This document shows positions 7,694 to 13,461 of a DNA stretch of 14,282 nucleotides, piece after piece. Origin of the DNA: DATFGK01 sp046712825 (GTDB lineage Bacteria > Actinomycetota > AC-67); the NCBI GenBank assembly GCA_046712825.1, contig JBKKCR010000190.1, forward strand, positions 1 to 14,282, given 5' to 3'. The notes below the pieces were generated by a model. That model had not been told where the DNA came from, did no database searches, and saw only the letters and a list, made by a program, of their open reading frames with translations. Each line of letters opens with the position of its first letter. The first letter of the stretch is position 1. A program made the translations under genes and the position numbers.

Positions 7694-8983
7694 TTGTCGA
7701 CCGTTTCCGCGCCCGCCCGTCGCCGCCTCGGACTCACGATGGCGATGGCCGCCATACTCGCGACCCTTATGCCGTTCCCGCGGGGCGCCGACGCAGCGAA
7801 CTGCGGCAACACCAGCGTTGGAACAACGCCGATCAGCGACCTCGGGACAGGAACCTACAAAGGCAGACAGGGCGGGCTCTATCCGGGAGGCTCGAACAAA
7901 CGTCCCGCGTCGCACACCCTGGCGGGCACTTCGTTGGCGAAAGAGCGAGTCCTGCCCCGCACGGCGAGCGGTTCGCCGGACACCAAGAACGGGAAGCTCG
8001 TGTTCTTGTCGCTCGGGATGAGCAATGCCGAGCACGAGTTCAAGCAGTTCGTCTCAAGCGCGGCTTCGGACAAGCTCAAGAGCAAGCGTGTGATCCCGGT
8101 GAACGGTGCGGTTGCCGGCCAAGAGGCGAGTGAGCAGGCGGTCGAGGGCCGCAAGTACTGGAAGATCGTCGACGAGCGGCTGGCCGCTGCCGGGGTGACG
8201 GCTGCACAGGTCGGCGCCGTCTGGATGAAGGAAGCGGACGGCGCCCCCGAGCTGCCGTTCGACGAGCACGTCGACAAGCTCGAAGAGGACCTGGCCTCCA
8301 TCGTGAAGATCGCAAAGAGCCGGTTCCCCAACCTGTGGGTCGTGTACGTCTCGAGCCGAAGTTACGGCGGATACGCATCGACGGACGTGAGCCCCGAGCC
8401 GTGGGCGTACTGGGAAGGCTTCGCCGCCAAGGGCCTGATCGAGCGGCAGCTCTCGGGCCAGCTTCCCGTGGGCACCGCGCCGTGGCTGAGCTGGGGGCCG
8501 TATCTGTGGGCCGACGGAACCAAAGGCCGCGCCGACGGTTTGAAGTGGTTCTGCAGCGACTTCCAGCCCGACGGAACGCATCCGAGCAAGGCCGGCACGA
8601 CGAAGGTTACGAATATCCTCCTCAACTTCCTTCACACCGACGTCACCGCGAAGGCCTGGTACACCCCCGCGTCGTCGGGCTCGGGATCCGGTTCCGGCTC
8701 TGGGTCCGGGTCGGGCTCGGGATCCGGATCCGGATCTGGGTCTGGTTCGCCGTCCGCCTCGCCGTCCGCCTCGCCGTCGGTCGACGAGTCCTTCATGGCA
8801 TCGCCGACGACCACAACGTCCCCGACAGGTTCACCGATCGCCGGAGCGCCGCTGACGGACTCGACCTTCCCGTGGAGCGCGCTGCTCGTGCTTCTCGCGC
8901 TGCCGGTCGCTTTCGTTGCCTACCGCCTCATGCGCGGGCAGCCGATCATCCCAGGACGCCATCACCCCCCGCCGTCTTCATAA
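7694..8983 (+). CDS. Secreted SGNH/GDSL-like hydrolase with Gly-Ser linker and C-terminal membrane anchor
   Basis: This is a 429-residue exported protein. The start is taken as TTG 7694, which has a GAGGG ribosome site about 9 bp upstream and supplies the basic n-region (RRR) needed by the signal peptide, cut near residue 34. ATG 7739 is an alternative but would remove those basic residues. The catalytic domain spans about 100-318. Block I is VFLSLGMSN with candidate nucleophile Ser110, a GQSN-like variant of GDS. VNGAVAGQ fits block II. The last block is DGTH with candidate Asp293 and His296. Family members are esterases or lipases acting on acyl or acetyl groups; the substrate is unknown here. 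Cys37 and Cys287 could pair. A linker of 12 Gly-Ser units (329-352) and a Pro/Ser/Thr stretch lead to a membrane helix (about 394-410) and a short basic tail. No LPxTG or LAxTG motif precedes the helix. The 3' end overlaps the convergent gene by 22 bp. Confidence 0.75.
   Translation: MSTVSAPARRRLGLTMAMAAILATLMPFPRGADAANCGNTSVGTTPISDLGTGTYKGRQGGLYPGGSNKRPASHTLAGTSLAKERVLPRTASGSPDTKNGKLVFLSLGMSNAEHEFKQFVSSAASDKLKSKRVIPVNGAVAGQEASEQAVEGRKYWKIVDERLAAAGVTAAQVGAVWMKEADGAPELPFDEHVDKLEEDLASIVKIAKSRFPNLWVVYVSSRSYGGYASTDVSPEPWAYWEGFAAKGLIERQLSGQLPVGTAPWLSWGPYLWADGTKGRADGLKWFCSDFQPDGTHPSKAGTTKVTNILLNFLHTDVTAKAWYTPASSGSGSGSGSGSGSGSGSGSGSGSGSPSASPSASPSVDESFMASPTTTTSPTGSPIAGAPLTDSTFPWSALLVLLALPVAFVAYRLMRGQPIIPGRHHPPPSS
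8678..8749 (+). repeat. Gly-Ser coding microsatellite-like repeat (12 x 6 bp), followed by a 12-bp PSAS repeat
   Basis: Twelve tandem GGN-TCN codon pairs encode (Gly-Ser)12. Synonymous third bases vary, so selection appears to act on the peptide rather than the DNA. Two identical 12-bp units encoding Pro-Ser-Ala-Ser follow directly (8750-8773). It is a flexible spacer between the catalytic domain and the membrane anchor. Its length may vary between strains by slippage. Confidence 0.9.
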
Positions 8984-9369
8984 GTCATCACGTCCGCGTC
9001 GAGCCCCGCTCGCGCGGTCGCGCGAACGGCTCGGCCGAACCATCCTTGGACGAACGACAACCGAGGCTGGGTCTCAACGGTCACGGTCGCCTCGGTGGTA
9101 CCGACCACGCACTCGCACGAGACCAAAGACAAGCCGTTCCGCTCCGCCGTGTCTCGTGCGGCACCCTCGGGATCCTCTCCCTGGCCAAGGATCGGAGCCT
9201 GCTGCACGACGGCTGCCAGTGCGGCGGCGTCTGCCACCGCTTGAGCACGGGACCGTGCCACGAGCATCGATCCCAGGTCGGCGGCCGCCAGGGCGAACAA
9301 CGTCATCAGCGATGCGCCCACGGCGATCAGGATCGACACGGAGCCGCCCTGCAGGCGATCGTCGATCAT
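8962..9369 (-). CDS. Rv3654c-like TadE-family helper protein
   Basis: This 135-residue protein resembles the Rv3654c type found at the end of actinobacterial Tad pilus operons. It has a short N-terminus (MIDDRLQGG), a hydrophobic segment (about residues 11-32) and then the conserved ARSRAQAVADAAALAA stretch (38-53) typical of TadE/TadG-like proteins. An extracytoplasmic domain follows with a close cysteine pair (Cys85, Cys87). The ATG at 9369 overlaps the TadE stop (ATGA). It is the last of three pilus genes and its 3' end overlaps the SGNH-like gene by 22 bp. Its role in pilus biogenesis is inferred from family and context. Confidence 0.82.
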   Translation of the reverse strand: MIDDRLQGGSVSILIAVGASLMTLFALAAADLGSMLVARSRAQAVADAAALAAVVQQAPILGQGEDPEGAARDTAERNGLSLVSCECVVGTTEATVTVETQPRLSFVQGWFGRAVRATARAGLDADVMTYEDGGG

Positions 9370-9815
9370 CCGGGCTCGCGTTCGACCCGGTATTCGGCGA
9401 ACGCCGTCAGGGTCGTCTCCGACGGCAGGAAGTGCGAAACGTAGGGAACGATCAGCGGGACTCGGTAGTGGACCGTGACGCGCACGGGCGATCCGACCGG
9501 TCGATCCGATGGCGTGACTACGACGTCTGCGCGGTCGGAGTCGAGGTTGCCCGCGCGGAGCGCTGCCTCGCGCGCGCGATCGTCGTCGTTCCACACAGCC
9601 GCCTCGCGTGCTCCCTCGCGCGCGGCGTGTTGCACGACGAGCTGTTGCGCGACGACGAGCGCGACCTGGACCACGAGCAAGAGTGCTGTGAGGGCGAGGG
9701 GCAGCACTGCGGCGAACTCGACCGACGCGGTTCCCCGTTCCCCGCCTGATCGCCGGAGCCGCGTCCGAAGCCGAGCATGGGTGGGTCCTGCCGGTCGCGC
9801 GCCCGTAGGACCCAC
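9366..9815 (-). CDS. TadE-like pseudopilin
   Basis: This 149-residue protein is membrane-anchored. The GTG start at 9815 is preceded by GGGAGGT at good spacing. The N-terminal 27 residues are basic. Then comes a prepilin-peptidase-like site, G28 followed by TASVEF, with Glu33 at mature position +5. A hydrophobic helix follows (about 35-58), with QQLVVQHAAREGAREAA after it, a classic TadE feature. The C-terminal domain is beta-rich and extracytoplasmic. In Tad systems TadE-type minor pilins support fibre assembly. It lies 13 bp after the Flp-like pilin gene and is coupled to the next gene by an ATGA overlap. Confidence 0.87.
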   Translation of the reverse strand: MGPTGARPAGPTHARLRTRLRRSGGERGTASVEFAAVLPLALTALLLVVQVALVVAQQLVVQHAAREGAREAAVWNDDDRAREAALRAGNLDSDRADVVVTPSDRPVGSPVRVTVHYRVPLIVPYVSHFLPSETTLTAFAEYRVEREPG

Positions 9816-9828
9816 CCCGCACCTCCCT

Positions 9829-10050
9829 TTACGCGAACAGCGCGACGACCTTGTCGAAGATCGTCTGGAAGAAGTCCGTCAACGCGCCGCCCTTGGCCCA
9901 GTTCAAGAGCAAGAACGCAACGGTCGCGGCCACCAACGTCACCAGCGTGTACTCGGCCGTCGCCGCGCCGGCTTCCTCCGCCAGGCACGCGATCCGGCCG
10001 AGCAGCGCACGGCGGAGCAGCCGGGCTTTCTCTCGGAGCGATCCGAACAA
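9829..10050 (-). CDS. Flp-like Tad pilin, DUF4244 type
   Basis: This 73-residue prepilin has a basic leader (LREKARLLRR), then G28 followed by AATAEY, with Glu33 at +5 and Tyr34. That is the Flp/type IV prepilin cleavage pattern. A membrane helix follows (about 36-52), with a short tail ending in DKVVALFA. The start is taken as TTG 10050 because GGAAGGGGGG lies directly upstream and the leader length fits DUF4244 proteins. A longer reading to ATG 10161 would run into the divergent recombinase gene. This is the expected major subunit of the Tad pilus. The usual upstream partners tadA, tadB and tadC are not present in the window; a recombinase gene sits there instead. Confidence 0.85.
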   Translation of the reverse strand: MFGSLREKARLLRRALLGRIACLAEEAGAATAEYTLVTLVAATVAFLLLNWAKGGALTDFFQTIFDKVVALFA

Positions 10051-10067
10051 GTTCCCCCCTTCCGGTC

Positions 10068-10096
10068 TTGCAGCGGGAATGTCACCCGCAACGCAA
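10068..10096. other. Dyad in the pilin/recombinase junction, candidate attachment-site core
   Basis: TTGC-a-GCGGG, a 7-bp spacer AATGTCA, then CCCGC-aac-GCAA. The inner arms are perfect 5-bp inverted repeats and the outer 4-bp arms also match, offset by 2 bp. Tyrosine recombinases act on inverted arms around a 6-8 bp spacer, so this resembles a core site. It lies between the pilin ribosome site (about 10052-10063) and the recombinase ribosome site (AAAGGAGGG, about 10095-10103). It could equally be an operator or a leader hairpin of the recombinase. The partner site would be outside the window. Confidence 0.35.
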
Positions 10097-10111
10097 AGGA
10101 GGGTGTGACGC

Positions 10112-11011
10112 ATGGGCTCAGCGGAACGCATGAGGGCGTACCGGCGCCGGTTGCGGTACATGGAACAACAGTCAGAGCGGCGGAAAGAGCTGCAAGAGTT
10201 TCGCGAGTGGCTAACTTTCCGCCGCTATGCAGAACGTAGCGTTGTGTCGTACCTGAAGAACGTGCGCCTAATAGCAGGGAAACTCGGAGGGTTTGCGAAA
10301 CTCGACACCGCTACGACTGCTGACCTTAACGCCGTGTTCCTTAACGGTTGGAGTGCATCGCATCACAACCAGGTACGGCAAGCGTTGCTCCTCTACTACC
10401 GCTTCCTCGGCGTCACAGATAATCCCGCCGTTACGGTCCCCGGACTAAAGAGAGGACAACACCTACCGCGCCCATACTCGGCAGAGGAAACAGTCCGCTA
10501 CCTAAAGAGTGCCGTAACTCTTGGCCCTAAATATGCCGCGTTCGCGTTCCTCGGTGTGTACGCAGGGTTGCGCATACATGAGGTAGCGAAGCTGGCATGG
10601 GACGACGTAACCGCCCGCTACATAGTGGTCAAGGGGAAGGGCGGCAAGGAGCGCAACGTGCCCATGCATCCTGCTTTGAGAAAGGTTCTAGACGCTTGGC
10701 GCGTTGAATGTTCGGGGGCTTGGCTTTTCCCCTCTCGACTGAGGGACGGTAGCCCCGTACGGCCTAACGCGGTCTATGAGTGGCACCGTGAGGTTGTAGA
10801 CGCGGCGGGCTTTCATAGCGGGGTGCGCGGGCGTGACGGTTTCCACCGTACGCGGCACACGTCTGCTACCGCCCTCCTGCGCGTGACTAAGGACCTGCGA
10901 AAGGTGCAACAGTTTCTCGGTCACTCCAGCCCTGCGACGACTGCCGTATATACCTTGGTGGACGACGAGGACCTTTACCAGGACGTGAGCAAGGTTACGT
11001 GGGGAGGTTGA
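10112..11011 (+). CDS. Tyrosine recombinase/integrase (Xer-like size)
   Basis: This 299-residue site-specific recombinase has a core-binding (SAM-like) domain at about residues 25-105 and a catalytic domain from about 118. All catalytic residues are visible: Arg154 in AGLRIHEV, Lys176 in VKGKGGKERNVP, His245 and Arg248 in FHRTRHTSAT, His271 in LGHSSPATT and the nucleophile Tyr280 in AVYTLV. There is no separate arm-binding N-terminal domain as in lambda-type integrases, so simple inverted-arm core sites are expected. The ATG at 10112 has a very good AAAGGAGGG site; ATG 10130 is a weaker alternative. It is divergent from the pilin gene, 62 bp away. Codon usage is less GC-rich than that of the genes to its left. 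Its likely job is integration and excision of the element. Confidence 0.93.
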   Translation: MGSAERMRAYRRRLRYMEQQSERRKELQEFREWLTFRRYAERSVVSYLKNVRLIAGKLGGFAKLDTATTADLNAVFLNGWSASHHNQVRQALLLYYRFLGVTDNPAVTVPGLKRGQHLPRPYSAEETVRYLKSAVTLGPKYAAFAFLGVYAGLRIHEVAKLAWDDVTARYIVVKGKGGKERNVPMHPALRKVLDAWRVECSGAWLFPSRLRDGSPVRPNAVYEWHREVVDAAGFHSGVRGRDGFHRTRHTSATALLRVTKDLRKVQQFLGHSSPATTAVYTLVDDEDLYQDVSKVTWGG

Positions 11012-11015
11012 GCGA

Positions 11016-11165
11016 ATGACCGAAACCGAATGCATGGTAGAGCAGACGGACTACGGCCTTATGCACCAGTGGTGGAGCGTTACGTGTACGTGCCGTGCCG
11101 AGGAGCCTGGCGTGTTCGGAGGGCAAGCGGACTGCGCAGGGCATGAGGAGCCGCTAACGCTGTAG
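11016..11165 (+). CDS. 49-residue Cys-rich protein downstream of the recombinase
   Basis: This short gene starts at ATG 11016, 4 bp after the recombinase stop, with GGGGAGG (about 11000-11006) at good spacing, and ends at TAG 11163-11165. The protein has Cys6, then WWSVTCTCRAEE with Cys24 and Cys26, then ADCAGHEE with Cys40 and His43. The CxC...CxxH arrangement could bind one zinc ion. I do not recognise a family. Its ribosome site, its close coupling to the recombinase and the strong terminator directly after it support it as a real gene. It could be an excisionase-like or regulatory partner, but that is inferred from position only. Confidence 0.6.
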   Translation: MTETECMVEQTDYGLMHQWWSVTCTCRAEEPGVFGGQADCAGHEEPLTL

Positions 11166-11178
11166 GCCTAGGAAAGAG

Positions 11179-11210
11179 AAGAGCCCGCCTGGTTTAGGGG
11201 CGGGCTCTTT
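11179..11210. terminator. Strong, probably bidirectional intrinsic terminator
   Basis: AAGAGCCCGCC and GGCGGGCTCTT form a perfect 11-bp stem around a 9-nt loop, followed by TTTGG on the plus strand. On the minus strand the stem is followed by a pyrimidine-rich CTCTTTCC. It lies between the ends of the recombinase operon (plus) and the convergent small-gene operon (minus), where a shared terminator is expected. Confidence 0.85.
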
Positions 11211-11245
11211 GGTTCCTACTCTTTGGGCAGGGTGGTCACCTTTGC

Positions 11246-11539
11246 CTAACTGACTTCCTGCGCTTCAAGTAGGTCCTTCACTCCTAGACGTTCGGCGTCG
11301 TACTCGTGGAGAGAAGCCAATTCAGCAAGTGCCGCCCGTAGCCGTGCATCATGGGCAAGGTGCTTACGGAACCGCTCCTCTACAGAGACGGTCGCATCCT
11401 TGAGCCATGCTTTCCGGCGGCCGGCGTCCTTCTCAAGCTGTCGGCGGACCTCCTCAACCTGGCTAGCCTCGTCCGCCGTTTCTAGCTCTTGCACACGCTG
11501 CGTTAGCTGGTCTATCTCACGTTGTTTTCGGTTCCACAT
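11246..11539 (-). CDS. Small coiled-coil protein of unknown function
   Basis: This is a 97-residue charged helical protein. Its N-terminal half (REIDQLTQRVQELETADEA) has heptad-like spacing and probably forms a coiled coil. The rest is also helical and ends LLEAQEVS. I do not recognise a family. ATG 11539 has GAGG 6 bp upstream. An in-frame ATG at 11665 has a stronger purine site (AGGGAGGGG) and would leave only 15 bp to the upstream gene. It adds 42 Arg/Pro/Ala-rich residues that read like translated non-coding DNA and lies inside a possible RNA fold, so I prefer 11539 with reserve. It is the last gene of the minus-strand operon, ahead of the shared terminator. Confidence 0.6.
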   Translation of the reverse strand: MWNRKQREIDQLTQRVQELETADEASQVEEVRRQLEKDAGRRKAWLKDATVSVEERFRKHLAHDARLRAALAELASLHEYDAERLGVKDLLEAQEVS

Positions 11540-11571
11540 GTTCTGCCTCGGTCGGTTACGGAAGGGAAAGA

Positions 11572-11674
11572 GAGGGGCTTGCTGCGGTAGCTCAGACCCG
11601 CGCAGGAGAGCGACTGCGCAACGGGCGGGAGCCCGCAGGAGGGTCGGCCTAGCGCTTCCGCGCATAGCCCCTCC
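11572..11674 (-). ncRNA. Candidate structured RNA or leader: nested multi-stem fold
   Basis: Five stems nest without conflict within 103 nt. A closing 7-bp stem pairs 11572-11578 (GAGGGGC) with 11667-11673. An inner 5-bp stem pairs 11595-11599 (GACCC) with 11641-11645. Inside it are GCGCAG-N8-CTGCGC (11600-11619) and GCGGG-AG-CCCGC (11625-11636). Beside it is GCGC-TTCC-GCGC (11652-11663), which on the minus strand gives a GGAA (GNRA) tetraloop. That loop and the gene direction favour the minus strand. It sits between two genes of the operon and would sequester the AGGGAGGGG site before ATG 11665. It is not a tRNA: no T-loop or U33 is found. Confidence 0.4.
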
Positions 11675-11680
11675 CTCTAC

Positions 11681-12049
11681 TTAGAGGGTACGCAGTTGTT
11701 TCTCTAGCGCCCGTTGCCGCGCTTCTCGTTCGCGTACTTCGCGTTGCATATTCGCTTCGCGCTGCTTCTCCAGAGCTAGGACGGCATCCCTTGCCGCTTC
11801 CTTCTCTGGACTGAGGCATCCGTCACGCTCGTAGATGTGCGCCTCAATGTCAGAACAGAACTCGTAGCCCTTGGAGTAGACGGGCTTAGAGGCTGGCGCT
11901 GACGGGCCGAGGAGGAGTCTGCCGCAGTAGCGGCAACTTCCCATGGGCCAGCCCTTCCGTTTACTCCACGCGGCATACGGGCTATCTGTCTTGTCCTTAA
12001 CGGGTGGTGCCTTAACCGCCTTAGTCGGCTGCTCTTCTTTTACCGCCAT
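11681..12049 (-). CDS. Putative zinc-binding protein with Cys4 motif and helical tail
   Basis: This 122-residue protein has a Lys/Pro-rich N-terminus (about 1-35), then Cys39 and Cys42 in GSCRYCGRLL, Cys65 in GYEFCSD and Cys78 in RDGCLSP, with His71 nearby. A CxxC pair plus two later cysteines suggests a small treble-clef or zinc-ribbon fold. The last 40 residues are strongly charged and helical (EKQREANMQREVREREARQR), probably a coiled coil. I do not recognise a family. The ATG at 12049 overlaps the 3' end of the upstream gene by 10 bp, so the genes are cotranscribed. Small zinc-finger proteins are common in phages and mobile elements, where many bind nucleic acid; that role is inferred here. 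Confidence 0.65.
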   Translation of the reverse strand: MAVKEEQPTKAVKAPPVKDKTDSPYAAWSKRKGWPMGSCRYCGRLLLGPSAPASKPVYSKGYEFCSDIEAHIYERDGCLSPEKEAARDAVLALEKQREANMQREVREREARQRALEKQLRTL

Positions 12050-12432
12050 TCTGCTCTACTCCCTTGGCCCTGCTCCGAGCGCCGGTCTAGGTTGCGCTCG
12101 TCGGACGCCCTCCATCGTAGGTAAGGTCCCCAGTCTCCAGTCTTGCGAGCGTGTTCCATGACCTGCTCGCGGTTGACCTTCTCGGCGTAGTCGTCGGAGG
12201 TCATTCCTGCTTGTGCCGCCGCGACTTCGCGCGCCAAGTCTTGCATCGCCGCGCGTTCCTCGGCGTCTGCGTCCCGTATCTCTGTGTATTCCTCGCGCAC
12301 CGCTTGCAAGTCTGAGACGGCCAATCCCGAAAACCGCTCTACAGGGAGCCCCGTATCTTCGCTCAGGGTTTCGCGCAAGAGTTGGGCGACTGCTTCGGCC
12401 CGTTGCTGTAGCGCTTCGCGCTCGTCGCTCAT
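12040..12432 (-). CDS. Acidic alpha-helical protein of unknown function
   Basis: This is a 130-residue protein. The start is ATG 12432, which overlaps the stop of the upstream sigma-like gene (ATGA) and has GGGAGGA about 10 bp upstream; a longer open frame to 12522 lies inside that gene. The sequence is mostly helical and acidic in the first two thirds (LLRETLSEDTGLP, VREEYTEIRDADAEERA). The C-terminus is Arg/Trp-rich (GDWGPYLRWRASDERN). I do not recognise a family. It is translationally coupled to both neighbours. It might act with the sigma-like protein as an antagonist or partner, but only gene order suggests this. Confidence 0.65.
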   Translation of the reverse strand: MSDEREALQQRAEAVAQLLRETLSEDTGLPVERFSGLAVSDLQAVREEYTEIRDADAEERAAMQDLAREVAAAQAGMTSDDYAEKVNREQVMEHARKTGDWGPYLRWRASDERNLDRRSEQGQGSRAEWR

Positions 12433-13187
12433 GCTGTTGCTTCCTCCCAAGACTCGCGTGCTTGAGGCTTCTTCTCGACTACCGGACTCTTCCCGCTCCA
12501 GACCATAGGGAGCGACAACCACCCGTCAGCGTCACGCTTAACCTTCGGGCGCATCGGAACGACTGGGTTCTTCGGTGCCCGCTGCTTATCAGTGAAGAGG
12601 GTGAAACCTTCTGCCGCGAAGAGGCTGCGGATTGCCTCACGTGCGCGATACGCCGCAGACCGGGACAGGCTGAGGGCTTGGGCCGCATCGGAGAAGTGAT
12701 TGCCTGGAGTGAGGAGCCAACGCCATAGCCTGCGCTGGTCGGTGTCCATCTTCGCAACGATGCGCTGAAGTACCGGGTCAGCGTCTAGCCGGTCGATTGC
12801 TTTCTGCAAATCTTCCTCCGCTCGGGGGTCACGAATGCCGCTAGCACGTCGCTTGTAGGCAGGGCGCTTGTCTCGGCTGCCGCCGCTGAGGAGGGGGTCC
12901 ACATCGGGTTCGTACTCGTCCAAGAATTCGAGCAACTGCTTCCTGGCAACCTCTTCGCGCACAACATCGACTAGCTCGTTAGCAACTACTGCTTGAAGAA
13001 ACCCCGCAAGGTGCCTGTCGCTACGTTCAGCCCAGTCATCGACAGCAGCGAGGGCCTTTGCATGTACGCGGTGGAATAGCCCTTCGTCGCATAGGCGGTT
13101 GCTTCTCTTCACCCATGGGGTGCTCCGCATCGTTTGCCATGCGACATCACGGGCTAGCTGTAGTTGCTCATCTGTTGGTGCTTGCAA
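12429..13187 (-). CDS. Sigma-70/ECF-like protein (putative transcription factor of the element)
   Basis: This 252-residue protein has two sigma-like parts. Residues about 61-84 (GFLQAVVANELVDVVREEVARK) resemble region 2 of ECF sigma factors, where a WL..A.N.x.D..R pattern is typical. Residues about 139-192 resemble region 4, with a helix-turn-helix in FSDAAQALSLSRSAAYRAREAIRSL. The linker (100-125) is basic and disordered-looking, and a tail of about 55 residues follows the HTH. The usual acidic region 2.1-2.2 is short or missing, so it may be a divergent sigma factor or only a DNA-binding relative. The start is taken as TTG 13187, with GGAGGGAG 7 bp upstream. ATG 13229 and ATG 13421 are in frame but poorly supported, and the extra sequence is hairpin-rich. 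It is the first gene of the minus-strand operon. Confidence 0.65.
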   Translation of the reverse strand: MQAPTDEQLQLARDVAWQTMRSTPWVKRSNRLCDEGLFHRVHAKALAAVDDWAERSDRHLAGFLQAVVANELVDVVREEVARKQLLEFLDEYEPDVDPLLSGGSRDKRPAYKRRASGIRDPRAEEDLQKAIDRLDADPVLQRIVAKMDTDQRRLWRWLLTPGNHFSDAAQALSLSRSAAYRAREAIRSLFAAEGFTLFTDKQRAPKNPVVPMRPKVKRDADGWLSLPMVWSGKSPVVEKKPQARESWEEATA

Positions 13188-13218
13188 AATGCTCCCTCCG
13201 TTGTTCGTTTGAATTTGG

Positions 13219-13461
13219 GGCCGGGACATAGCCCTGCCGAAAATCTGCCGCGTGCTTGGTAGGGAACCCCTCGGCGCGGTTCCCTCAAACCCTCCGGCCT
13301 GCGCTGCTCCGAGCGAAGGGCGAGGAGTAGTGAAGGGCCCGTAAGGGTTCGAGTCCTGAGGCTTCCGCCTCCGGGTTAGTGGTTGGTTGCCCTTCACCTG
13401 GCGGTTACGGTCAACAACCATTGCCCTCGGTCGCCTTGGAGGGGAGCCGTCCTAGGCTCCC
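13219..13461 (-). other. Hairpin-rich leader upstream of the sigma-like gene
   Basis: This stretch can be read as an N-terminal extension of the sigma-like frame, but it holds several perfect dyads better explained as leader RNA. They are a 7-bp stem at 13442-13461 (GGGAGCC/GGCTCCC), a TGGTTG/CAACCA stem (13384-13420), GAGGC-GGAA-GCCTC on the minus strand (13358-13371, GNRA loop), a 4-bp stem at 13302-13315 and an 8-bp AGGGAACC/GGTTCCCT stem at 13261-13285. The last is enclosed by a 6-bp GGCCGG/CCGGCC pairing (13219-13224 with 13294-13299). A CTGCCG direct repeat with 11-bp period lies at 13234-13250. Such a leader could control expression of the operon. Confidence 0.4.

Noticed and set aside
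10051..10161. Extended N-terminus of the Flp-like pilin to ATG 10161
   Set aside because: It would overlap the divergent recombinase gene and give a leader far longer than DUF4244 pilins; TTG 10050 has a ribosome site.
11572..11674. tRNA gene suggested by a TAGCTCAG-like stretch and a 7-bp acceptor-like stem
   Set aside because: No TTCRA T-loop, no U33 in a candidate anticodon loop, 103 nt long; kept only as a generic structured RNA candidate.
13330..13375. tRNA 3' half suggested by GGTTCGAGTCC
   Set aside because: The flanking bases do not form a T-stem and no matching 5' acceptor strand is found upstream.
13188..13421. N-terminal extension of the sigma-like protein
   Set aside because: The translation looks non-coding, the stretch is packed with hairpins, and TTG 13187 has a far better ribosome site.
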